Shown: positions 1-6,069, counted from the first letter of the stretch. The stretch is DNA of 6,214 nucleotides from CAIMUM01 sp034429715 (GCA_034429715.1 DAOUFR010000016.1:1-6214); one strand, 5' to 3'. Program-made: numbers and translations. The notes: generated by a model from the sequence alone, not told the origin.

Positions 1-81
1 AGTATTTCATCGGTATGCTGGCCGGGCCTGGGACAATACATGCGGAACGAGGGCGGCGTATCCGACAACTTCAGCGGATTG
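1..81. repeat. Terminal direct repeat, left copy
   Basis: These 81 bases are identical, base for base, to 6134-6214 and in the same orientation. They lie inside the CaiB-like coding sequence. The simplest reading is that the contig closes on itself, giving a 6133-bp unit, with the repeat being the overlap at which the circle was cut. They are not inverted repeats and show no transposon-end features. Confidence 0.97.
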
Positions 82-1115
82 CCCAGTTGCTTTATTTTTC
101 CCAGCGTGGGATGCTCTTTCTCCATTATCATTCCCCTGCTTATCAGCTGGGGATCATTAACAGCCTCTTCGATATATCTGACCGGCGCCAGCATCACCTG
201 CCTCTGTTTGGCCCACTCCCACCATTCATCCCGCGTCCTGGTCAGGAAAATACCCTTCATGATGCCGAACATCTCCTGCCTGTCCGCGTCAGTCAAAGAC
301 CACTGGCGTGCGGTAAGCTCCGGTTTCCCGATCTCCTCGCAGAAATTTTTCCAGAACTGGGGCTCGATGAACTGGATCGTTATATATTCGCTGTCTCTGG
401 TTAAATATGTTGAACAGCACGGCTCCCCTCCCGTCTGGGCCGTTTTGCTTCTGCGCCGCTTCTCTCCCGTGACCAGGTGCATCGTGACATCAAATGAGGT
501 GAGCGAGAAAACGGCATCCGTGTAGCTGATGTCCACCAGCTGGCCTTTGCCCGTCCTTTCCCGCGCTATATAGGCGATCAGTACGCCGATCAAAGGGTGC
601 AGTCCGGCGCCGGCAAAGTCGGCGATGATATTGCTCGGCCAGCAGGGAGGACCGTCCACCGGACCGATCATGCTGAGCGTGCCCGCTATGGCCATGAAGT
701 TGGCGTCATGCCCTACGATGTCCTTATAGGGGCCGGTCTGACCATAGCCGCTGACCTGGCAGTAAATCAGCCGGGGATTGACCTCTTTTAAAGTTGCATA
801 GCCGATGCCCAGGCGCTCCATGGTCCCCGGACGTGAGTTTTCGATCAGAATATCCACATGTTTGGCCAGCTTGAAGAGCAGCTCGCGTCCGGCATCGGAG
901 CGCATGTTCAGCTTGATGCTGCGCTTATTGCGGTCGATAAAGGTGTACGCGCTGATCTTGTCCTCATCGGTGCCACCGGGCAGCGCAGACGCATAGCCGA
1001 CAGGATCTACCTTGATCACGTCCGCCCCGAAATCAGCCAGGTGCATTGTTGCGAAAGCCGGCGGATAACCGCGGCAGAGATCCAGTACCTTGACACCTTC
1101 AAGTGCAAAAGTCAT
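1..1115 (-). CDS. CaiB/BaiF family CoA-transferase or alpha-methylacyl-CoA racemase-like enzyme (main part, continues at 6133-6070)
   Basis: Read across the circular junction, this gene encodes 392 residues and ends with TAA at 6072-6070, a normal length for the family. The ATG at 1115-1113 follows a GGGGGAG ribosome site. Family marks include DFGADVIKV near residue 28, RPG at 95-97, GYGQTGPY near 123 and RTGKGQLVD near 187. Four residues match the catalytic set remembered for Mycobacterium tuberculosis MCR (Arg91, His126, Asp156, Glu241) with a constant offset of ten: Arg101, His136 in GHD, Asp166 in ADFAGAG and Glu251 in IEPQFW. This favours a racemase-type acyl-CoA enzyme, although the same Asp serves type III CoA-transferases. 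It should be a cytoplasmic enzyme acting on a carboxylic acid or its CoA thioester. It lies 46 bp downstream of the 232-residue gene in the same operon. The substrate is unknown. Confidence 0.93.
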   Translation of the reverse strand, partial: MTFALEGVKVLDLCRGYPPAFATMHLADFGADVIKVDPVGYASALPGGTDEDKISAYTFIDRNKRSIKLNMRSDAGRELLFKLAKHVDILIENSRPGTMERLGIGYATLKEVNPRLIYCQVSGYGQTGPYKDIVGHDANFMAIAGTLSMIGPVDGPPCWPSNIIADFAGAGLHPLIGVLIAYIARERTGKGQLVDISYTDAVFSLTSFDVTMHLVTGEKRRRSKTAQTGGEPCCSTYLTRDSEYITIQFIEPQFWKNFCEEIGKPELTARQWSLTDADRQEMFGIMKGIFLTRTRDEWWEWAKQRQVMLAPVRYIEEAVNDPQLISRGMIMEKEHPTLGKIKQLGNPLKLSDTPPSFRMYCPRPGQHTDEI

Positions 1116-1161
1116 AATTCACTCCCCCTGTTATTAACCAGTGCTATACATTTGATAAAGG

Positions 1162-1860
1162 CTATTTCTTCGATTTTACCGGCGGCTTTTTCAGTCCATA
1201 CCTCTCATAGAAGCGGGCCGGTATATCATCGGGATTTTTATAGATATAGTATTTGCAGGGCACTTCACCGACCTTGTCGGGGGTTTCCATGACCCAGATG
1301 GGATAGCCGGTTTTTTCCATGGGGACTATATCCTGCAATGCGCAGTGAGCGCAGTAAACCGGAAAATCGGCTTTACCGAAGGTCATCTTGTGCGGCTTTT
1401 TCAGCTTTGCGAATTTTCCCGTCGGCGCATAACCATTGTTAGCTACTATTTTTCCTCCGCTGCCGCAGGGAGCCATCATTACAGTGAATTTCTCGTCGTC
1501 TTCCTCGACAATTGCCGAGGTCAGATGTCCCCTGAATCCCGCCGCCAGCATGGCCGCTTGTTTACCGGGATCCTGGCCCCGGTACGCATCGGCAAGGGCT
1601 CCCAGCGCCTCAAAGGCGCCGTAAATTGACTCGTAGACGGCCTCATCACCAAGACGATTTTGAATAAATGTCAATAACGAGGTCACCCAGTTGAGGTAGT
1701 TGTCATGCTGCGACTGGAACTCCCGATACATTCTGCGATTCAACTTTTTGGCCTTCTCGAGTTCCCCGGCATCGATCGCCTGCTGAACCAGTTTAATCGT
1801 CTCCTCCCCCATCTCCTTCAGCTCGCTTTCCGTAAAGTAACGTTTTTTTACCTCTGCCAT
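1162..1860 (-). CDS. Conserved-looking hypothetical protein with Cys/His-rich C-terminal half
   Basis: This encodes 232 residues from an ATG at 1860, with GGGAGGT six bases upstream. I do not recognise the family. Residues 1-50 are highly charged and helical (rich in Glu and Lys). Residues 55-115 look like a helical bundle. From about 125 the protein is beta-rich with cysteines at 132 (APCGSGG), 170 and 173 (YCAHC) and 202, plus His172, which could bind a metal. The tail is basic and ends in lysines. There is no signal peptide or membrane segment, so it is probably cytoplasmic. It is the first gene after the predicted promoter and lies 46 bp ahead of the CaiB-like gene, so a role in the same pathway is likely. 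The Cys layout recalls proteins such as aminothiazoline-carboxylate hydrolase-like ones, but I cannot support that name. Confidence 0.85.
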   Translation of the reverse strand: MAEVKKRYFTESELKEMGEETIKLVQQAIDAGELEKAKKLNRRMYREFQSQHDNYLNWVTSLLTFIQNRLGDEAVYESIYGAFEALGALADAYRGQDPGKQAAMLAAGFRGHLTSAIVEEDDEKFTVMMAPCGSGGKIVANNGYAPTGKFAKLKKPHKMTFGKADFPVYCAHCALQDIVPMEKTGYPIWVMETPDKVGEVPCKYYIYKNPDDIPARFYERYGLKKPPVKSKK

Positions 1861-1900
1861 GTTTACCTCCCGATTAATAATTTATACAGAATTAATCCCG

Positions 1901-1920
1901 CAGCCGACTAAAGGCGGCTG
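1901..1920 (-). other. 5' leader stem-loop
   Basis: CAGCCG and CGGCTG form a 6-bp GC-rich stem around an 8-base loop. It lies between the predicted transcription start and the ribosome site of the 232-residue gene. No T-run follows in either direction, so it is not a terminator. It may stabilise the mRNA 5' end. Confidence 0.4.
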
Positions 1921-1934
1921 GAAAATTTCACAGG

Positions 1935-1964
1935 ATAATAACACTTTAATAAAATACATGTCAA
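1935..1964 (-). promoter_or_regulatory. Predicted sigma70-type promoter of the operon
   Basis: On the minus strand a perfect TTGACA (1964-1959) is followed after 18 bases by TATTAT (1940-1935), one mismatch from TATAAT. Transcription would start near 1928, about 70 bases before the ATG at 1860. It is the best promoter match in the noncoding region and faces the first gene of the operon. Confidence 0.65.
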
Positions 1965-1989
1965 TATCGATATACACATTATCGATATA
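1965..1989. promoter_or_regulatory. Pair of TATCGATATA repeats abutting the -35 element
   Basis: TATCGATATA occurs at 1965-1974 and again at 1980-1989, 15 bases apart start to start. Each copy contains the palindrome TATCGATA. The pair sits directly upstream of the -35 box, the usual place for an activator site or an upstream operator. The regulator is not in the window. A chance match in AT-rich DNA is possible, but two exact 10-base copies at this position are unlikely to be accidental. Confidence 0.45.
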
Positions 1990-2139
1990 TATAATCTGAT
2001 ATGACGCAACATTATCACAATATTGCCCGGGGAATCGAGCAATTGAATATGCGCCAGTGCCGGACGCAATTAATTTTCAATAACACTATGCCTTTAAAGG
2101 GGCAATCTTGACTGAGCGGTTGGATACGAATGAATTATA

Positions 2140-2161
2140 GCTGGCTGTATTCCAAGCCAGC
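2140..2161. other. Stem-loop in noncoding region
   Basis: GCTGGCT and AGCCAGC pair as a perfect 7-bp stem around an 8-base loop. No clear T-run follows on either strand, so it is not called a terminator. It lies between the operon terminator and the promoter. Confidence 0.35.
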
Positions 2162-2203
2162 CGGCGCCGCAGGAACTCGACGGATTGTGGGGCCTGTGAT
2201 TTT

Positions 2204-2227
2204 ATAAAACCCTGCTGTAATGCAGGG
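2204..2227 (-). terminator. Intrinsic terminator downstream of the SCP2-like gene
   Basis: On the minus strand CCCTGC (2227-2222), a six-base loop and GCAGGG (2215-2210) form a hairpin followed directly by TTTTAT. It sits about 60 bases after the stop codon of the 122-residue gene and before the next promoter, so it is placed to end the operon. The stem is short and the T-run brief, so efficiency may be modest. Confidence 0.6.
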
Positions 2228-2287
2228 GGCGTTTATATAAAAATCGACCGGTCTACTGTCCCGTGTGCGGAGGGGCATCCATAATTA

Positions 2288-2656
2288 TTACCTTTTCATC
2301 TTGCCAAGCGATACCAACATTATCACACCAAAGAAATTCAGAAGGTTGGCATCACCCATGAGCGTGACATCCCAATTATTCTGGGCGTCCTGAAGGCCTG
2401 TTGCTCCACCGAACGCAAGGGCCTTGAACGCAATAGAAGCATCTTTCCATATAAAAGCCAAATCGTAGTCTGTAAGCACTTTGTCCGATTTATATTTCCC
2501 CTTTCTGAAAATAAACCGCCTGCCGATTTTTCCATCCTCGGTCATCATTACATAGGCAGAATTGCGTATGCTAATCATTTCCTTCATCGCCTTGTTGTTT
2601 TTCACAGTCATGCCAATAGCAAAACTCAGAAGGGATAGCAGCAACGAGAACATCAT
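2288..2656 (-). CDS. Small membrane-anchored SCP2-like protein
   Basis: This encodes 122 residues. The ATG at 2656 has GGAGGT nine bases upstream and overlaps the stop of the damaged BFD-like frame (ATGA), so translation was probably coupled. A second ATG follows immediately. Residues 2-17 form a hydrophobic segment that could anchor or export the protein. Residues 34-118 resemble a sterol-carrier-protein-2 fold: a hydrophilic beta region with EDGKIGRR, then DYDLAFIWKD (64-72), an amphipathic helix, WDVTLMGD (95-102) and a final helix. SCP2 proteins bind lipids or acyl-CoAs in a hydrophobic tunnel, which would suit an acyl-CoA pathway. The match is by pattern only, so an unrelated small membrane protein remains possible. 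It is the last gene before the terminator. Confidence 0.75.
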   Translation of the reverse strand: MMFSLLLSLLSFAIGMTVKNNKAMKEMISIRNSAYVMMTEDGKIGRRFIFRKGKYKSDKVLTDYDLAFIWKDASIAFKALAFGGATGLQDAQNNWDVTLMGDANLLNFFGVIMLVSLGKMKR

Positions 2657-2910
2657 TTCAAGTACACCTCCAGAATCGACTCATGAGAAAAGTCAGGATA
2701 AAGCTTTTTAATTTCACCCGCGTTAAGCCCAGCCATTCACAGGTTCATTGAACACGGTTTACAATAACCTGGACTGTACCAAACCGACGTTTAAATACAC
2801 AAGTACCCGGTCGGCCAGCGTATATGCCTTGATGTTGGGATTGTCCATCAGATTTAAATCATAGTTACTCATATGCACCGGCAGGTGAAAGTCTTAGTCT
2901 CTTTACTCAA
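2653..2910 (-). pseudogene. Disrupted BFD-like [2Fe-2S] protein gene
   Basis: A strong AGGAGG (2924-2919) lies eight bases before TTG at 2910, which opens MSKETKTFTCRCI and then stops (TGA 2871-2869). The next frame continues from about 2893 to 2759 with NLMDNPNI and a helix. The first frame resumes before 2762 with PGYCKPC, has a TGA at 2739-2737, then AGLNAGEIKK and a TGA at 2655-2653 overlapping the next ATG. Start and final stop are in the same frame, 86 codons apart. The pieces in order resemble bacterioferritin-associated-ferredoxin-like domains: CxC, a helical middle, then a CQGxxC-like site and an ExTGLxxEEIK-like tail. This implies a compensating pair of indels plus a nonsense mutation. 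The first Cys of the second pair seems lost. Alternatively, these could be unrelated short peptides. Confidence 0.5.
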
Positions 2911-2918
2911 GTTCTCGT

Positions 2919-2924
2919 CCTCCT
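2919..2924 (-). promoter_or_regulatory. Shine-Dalgarno site that fixes a TTG start
   Basis: AGGAGG on the minus strand, eight bases upstream of TTG at 2910-2908 and 22 bases after the Mo-subunit stop. It is among the strongest ribosome sites in the window, yet the frame it serves closes after 13 codons. This supports the view that the downstream BFD-like gene is broken rather than absent. Confidence 0.65.
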
Positions 2925-2946
2925 CTTTGGAAGCTTTATTTTCCAG

Positions 2947-5403
2947 TTATATTTTCCCCAATGCCTTCAGCACCTTATCCGGAGTTATTGGGAAATCTTC
3001 AATCCAAACGCCTATGGCGTTATATATGGCCGGTGCCAGCAGACCCGGTACAACTGTGGCGATATCCTCTCCGATACCGACAAGCCCGTAGGGGCCATAG
3101 CCCATACCGGTCTCCACTAGAAGGGTGCCAATGGGGCATGTATCCAGTATGGTGGCCACCTTGTAATCGAGTAGATTACCATTCAACATCACACCTGTAA
3201 TAGGATCGTGGACTACCTCCTCAAACTTAGCCCGGCTCACCCCCATGATGCTGCCACCGTACTGCTGTCCCTCGCAGCTCATCCGGTTAATCACCTTACC
3301 AACGTCATTGATGTTCACAATCCTGGTTACGACGACCTCGCCCGTCTCAACATCGACCTCGACCTCCATGAAGTGTGCTTGTCTGCATAACTTAGGCCTG
3401 GGATTGAGGGGACTTTGTCCACCCTCCTGTACATGATAGGCAACGGCGTAAAGAGGTTCTGTAAAAGTAGTCCTATTGCCTGTGAGCTCAATCACGGTCA
3501 GAGGTCCAGTCAATCCCCCCTGTTCTACATATTGAGCCAAGGGCATTCGCCTGGAAGGATCGGCCTTGACGAAAATCTGGCTGTCTTTAATATCCAGCTC
3601 TTCCGGTTTAGTATCAGGGAAAGCCGCTTTAAAGCTACCTTGCTGGGAGACAGCCGTAGGGCTGGTGACCGCTTCCAGTATCCTCTGCTTTAAAATCCTG
3701 GCCGCATGGCGTACCGCCCATCCATTGATGGACATATTAGTCGAGGCACCCGGTGTCATCCTGACAAAGCCAGGATCGAACCTGGAATTGTAGTTCACGT
3801 CTTCAAGACGCATGCCCAGCTCATCAGCTACGATGCGGCAGTATGTGTTTTCAGCTTCAACCCCATGATCACAACCTAAGGCTAGCAGCGTGGCAGTCCC
3901 GTCTTTTCGCTCGATACGTATGGCTACTTCGCTGCTACCCACCGAATCAGACCACTCGTGGGTCCAGGTGAAGCCGACGCCGTGCATGCGGCCGTTGGAC
4001 AGTTTACGTGTACCGGGCTTGTGCCAGGACTCGTCCCACTTGAACTCGGCCTTACCTTTATCGATACATTCTTTCAGGCTGTCGCGTAGTTCGAATCCAC
4101 GCCGTTTCTTTTCCTCATTAACCCAATTCATATCATGGCCCTCGCAGCCGTCGTTTTTGAGTGCAACCTCGGTCGGGTCCATCCCCAGTTCGGCGGCGAC
4201 ACGGTCCATAATCATGGTTAGTGTAAGACACGGCATAAGCATCTCGCAGCGTGTGGGAACCGTGGGTCCTTTGTTAATCCATATTGCTTTAGTCTGACCA
4301 TTGATATGCGGAATCCTCGTATTTTCATAGAGGTGGAGCACAGGATGCCAGATCGGCCAGATCGCATTAACGGCATAGAGAGTAGCATCGACGGCGGTTA
4401 TGGTTCCGTCTTTTTTAAATCCTACCTTGATGTAGTAAACACCCTCGTCCTGAGAGCCGCCGTAGAAATCCTCCCGGCGGTTGAATATATATTTAACCGG
4501 CCTTCCCGTTCTCCTGGCCACCAGCCCGGCGCAATACATGCCGCCCAGGCTCCAGTCAACACAGGACCACCCTCCAAAGCTTGCTCCCTGGTATGGTAGA
4601 TGGATCTCTATCTTGTTCATTGGAATACCACCATACCAACTGGAGATTTGGCGCTTTGGTAAATGCCCCCGCTGATTCTTGAGCCATACCTCGGGGCAGT
4701 CTCCGTTCCATTTAAAGATGCCGCAGGGCCGCTCGGGGCCGATCCAGGTGTGGGCTGCGCGTGTGAGCTTGAATTCGATTACCCTGTCCGCTTCCGCGAA
4801 TCCCTTCTGCACATCACCCTTCACCAGTGTATCATAGATACCTCTGTTCCAGTGGTTCCCATCTATATAGCGCTCGGGAAATGACAATGGCGCATCCGGT
4901 TCGGCCGCTTTTTCAGGGTCGAGATTAAAGGGCCGTTCCTCCCACTCGATCTCGATCAGGAGGAGCGCCTCTTCTGCGATTGCCTCCGTCTCTGCTGCCA
5001 CAGCAGCACCAATTAGTTCTCCTTCGAAGTGTGCAACGCCTGAGAGTGGTGCATCGTTGCCTAAAAATCCCGCCGACATACCCAAGTTTGCCGATTCTGG
5101 CAACTCGGGGTCATCGTAGCGTAATATATACTTGACACCCGGAAGTTTCTCGGCCTTACCGGTATCCATCTTGAGTATTTTGGCATGCGGATAGGGAGAC
5201 ATGAGAAACCGCATATACAGCATGCCTGGAACTTGTATGTCCATGGCGTAATCGGCCTTTCCGGAAGCTTTGGGGAGGCCATCTATTCTTCTCGGGCCGC
5301 TAGCCCCGACATGTTTAAATTCTTTAAGTGGATATTTATCTGCCTTCAGGTTATTAAACATCTCTATCATTCGTTCTTTTTCGATTTCCGACGGTCTGGT
5401 CAT
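2947..5403 (-). CDS. Molybdopterin-binding subunit of a xanthine dehydrogenase-family hydroxylase
   Basis: This encodes 818 residues, slightly longer than the usual 750-780. The ATG at 5403 has AGGAGG seven bases upstream and overlaps the stop of the [2Fe-2S] gene (ATGA). The N-terminal domain runs from about 33 to 155 and includes the family signature from RRIDGLPKASGKADYA to SPYPHAKI. MoCo-binding parts follow: GASFGGWS (273-280) in place of the common GGGFGGK, RTGRPVKYIFNRRED near 298, the region around Arg385, and GASTNMSINGWAV (552-564). The C-terminal part has VEVDVETGEV near 681 and GIGED with Glu779, the expected catalytic base. The enzyme should hydroxylate a carbon next to a heteroatom or carbonyl, or oxidise an aldehyde, passing electrons to iron-sulfur partners. 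The substrate cannot be read from sequence. There are no frame breaks. No CoxS-type or FAD subunit is encoded in the circle. Confidence 0.93.
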   Translation of the reverse strand: MTRPSEIEKERMIEMFNNLKADKYPLKEFKHVGASGPRRIDGLPKASGKADYAMDIQVPGMLYMRFLMSPYPHAKILKMDTGKAEKLPGVKYILRYDDPELPESANLGMSAGFLGNDAPLSGVAHFEGELIGAAVAAETEAIAEEALLLIEIEWEERPFNLDPEKAAEPDAPLSFPERYIDGNHWNRGIYDTLVKGDVQKGFAEADRVIEFKLTRAAHTWIGPERPCGIFKWNGDCPEVWLKNQRGHLPKRQISSWYGGIPMNKIEIHLPYQGASFGGWSCVDWSLGGMYCAGLVARRTGRPVKYIFNRREDFYGGSQDEGVYYIKVGFKKDGTITAVDATLYAVNAIWPIWHPVLHLYENTRIPHINGQTKAIWINKGPTVPTRCEMLMPCLTLTMIMDRVAAELGMDPTEVALKNDGCEGHDMNWVNEEKKRRGFELRDSLKECIDKGKAEFKWDESWHKPGTRKLSNGRMHGVGFTWTHEWSDSVGSSEVAIRIERKDGTATLLALGCDHGVEAENTYCRIVADELGMRLEDVNYNSRFDPGFVRMTPGASTNMSINGWAVRHAARILKQRILEAVTSPTAVSQQGSFKAAFPDTKPEELDIKDSQIFVKADPSRRMPLAQYVEQGGLTGPLTVIELTGNRTTFTEPLYAVAYHVQEGGQSPLNPRPKLCRQAHFMEVEVDVETGEVVVTRIVNINDVGKVINRMSCEGQQYGGSIMGVSRAKFEEVVHDPITGVMLNGNLLDYKVATILDTCPIGTLLVETGMGYGPYGLVGIGEDIATVVPGLLAPAIYNAIGVWIEDFPITPDKVLKALGKI

Positions 5404-5748
5404 ATCACAACCTCCTCATTTGTATATTTCGCTGCCCAGGTAGCTTCGCAGAAACCGGTATGGGCGGTGAGCGGCAGCTTCACTTTCATTCTGTGGGCCG
5501 CTACAACCCTGGTCGGCTGAGTCTGCACCACCATACCATTGGAAACGGGAGTCCGGCAGGCGCCTATCAGCGTTCCAGAGCCTTCCACTTCCACCACGCA
5601 GACGCGGCACACACCGGCCGGGTATCAGACCTTCAATATGACAGAGCGTGCATATCGTTATGCCGTGTGCCGTGGCCGCATCGAGTACGGTGGTGTCGTC
5701 CCGGACCTTGATGCTTTCCCCATCGATTATTAGATTTACTCTACCCAT
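5400..5748 (-). pseudogene. Frameshifted [2Fe-2S] ferredoxin-like subunit (NuoG/HcnA type)
   Basis: The ATG at 5748 follows GGGGGTG and opens a frame giving a typical N terminus, MGRVNLIIDG, then TVLDAA and TLCHIEGLIPGR (to residue 45, base 5614). The following frame, starting with GTG at 5612, gives CRVCVVEVEG, IGACRTPV and NGMVV, and ends at TGA 5402-5400, overlapping the Mo-subunit ATG. Skipping the single T at 5613 joins the two into a 115-residue protein with Cys36, Cys47, Cys50 and Cys64, spaced C-x10-C-x2-C-x13-C as in NuoG N-terminal and HcnA-type ferredoxin domains. It would pass electrons from the Mo subunit. The unshifted frame runs on as non-homologous sequence to 5416. The cause may be a real mutation, a sequence error, or +1 recoding. 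Motif preservation on both sides indicates a recent change. Confidence 0.85.
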
Positions 5749-5786
5749 TTCACCCCCACAACTTGTTCATTACTTAGCTGTAATTA

Positions 5787-6046
5787 TCACTTCGTATTAC
5801 ATCGCATCATTCTTTTGCAACCGCAAATCACAGCAATCAGTTTTACCAGGTCGTCTTCCTTAAAAACTGTCGAATTCCACGCTGGCACATTATTGACGCA
5901 AATAGTTATGGATTCCTGCTTATTCCTGAGGTATTTTCAATAATGAAATAAGAAGGCTCACAGTGCATTTATCAGATGCCTTGATTAATGACATATTTTC
6001 ATATTTCCCAATCTATCGGTTTATAATAGCTGAGACTGATTTTTAT
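5787..6046 (-). pseudogene. Disrupted MoaD/ThiS-like sulfur-carrier gene
   Basis: AGGAGG (6056-6051) stands four bases before ATA AAA ATC, where an ATG would be expected. The ATA frame gives KISLSYYKPIDW and stops at 6001-5999. The next frame gives SLIKASDK and VSLLISLLKIPQE, stopping at 5922-5920. The third gives ITICVNNVPAW, then TVFKEDDLVKLIAVICGC, stopping at 5789-5787. Removing one base near 6012-6001 and the T at 5922 joins them into about 85 residues in the order of the ubiquitin-like MoaD/ThiS fold: first strand, helix, VN strand, then the K-E-x-D-x-V-x-L region before the C-terminal Gly-Gly. The terminal Gly-Gly appears as Gly-Cys, followed by extra residues. Such carriers donate sulfur in molybdopterin or related synthesis and sometimes sit beside Mo/W enzymes. 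The product is almost certainly non-functional as written. Confidence 0.6.
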
Positions 6047-6050
6047 ACTA

Positions 6051-6056
6051 CCTCCT
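6051..6056 (-). promoter_or_regulatory. Orphan Shine-Dalgarno site
   Basis: A full AGGAGG on the minus strand lies 13 bases after the stop of the CaiB-like gene. No ATG, GTG or TTG stands at a usable distance. Four bases on is ATA, which begins the MoaD-like frame. It marks the original translation start of that damaged gene. Confidence 0.65.
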
Positions 6057-6069
6057 GCCAAATATTTTC

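Larger units (their letters stand above)
1861..2287. other. Main noncoding region of the circle
   Basis: About 427 bases without a convincing gene on either strand. Going in the minus direction it holds the terminator of the preceding unit (2204-2227), a stem-loop (2140-2161), an AT-rich segment with two TATCGATATA repeats, a sigma70-type promoter and a 5' leader hairpin (1901-1920). If the circle is a true replicon, an origin would most likely be here, but I see no array of iterons and no good DnaA-box cluster. Confidence 0.7.

Noticed and set aside
1..81. Terminal repeats as transposon or phage ends
   Set aside because: They are direct, lie inside a coding sequence, and no transposase, integrase or phage gene is present. 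A circular overlap explains them better.
15..525. Two long plus-strand reading frames at the left end
   Set aside because: They lie opposite the CaiB-like gene, whose motifs and catalytic residues are clear. Their products show no family features and no ribosome sites.
2012..2020. TTATCACAA as a possible DnaA box
   Set aside because: It lacks one base of the TTATNCACA consensus, stands alone and has no neighbouring boxes, so it does not support an origin.
2140..2161. Seven-bp stem-loop as a second terminator
   Set aside because: No T-run follows on either strand, and a better hairpin with a T-run already lies at 2204-2227.
3890..4599. Plus-strand reading frames of 97-135 codons
   Set aside because: They are opposite the well-conserved Mo-subunit gene and encode low-quality, Ser/Pro/Arg-rich sequence typical of antisense shadows.
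5416..5613. C-terminal part of the unshifted 110-codon frame beginning at 5748
   Set aside because: After residue 45 the frame has no family similarity, while the next frame carries the remaining cluster cysteines and the ATGA overlap, so the tail is an out-of-frame run-on.
5883..5896. TGGCAC-N4-TTGA on the plus strand, resembling a sigma54 promoter
   Set aside because: The spacing is one base short, the GC of the -12 element is missing, and no plus-strand gene follows.
5911..5994. A 24-codon ATG frame as an independent small gene
   Set aside because: It has no ribosome site of its own and its sequence fits as the middle part of the MoaD/ThiS-like relic.
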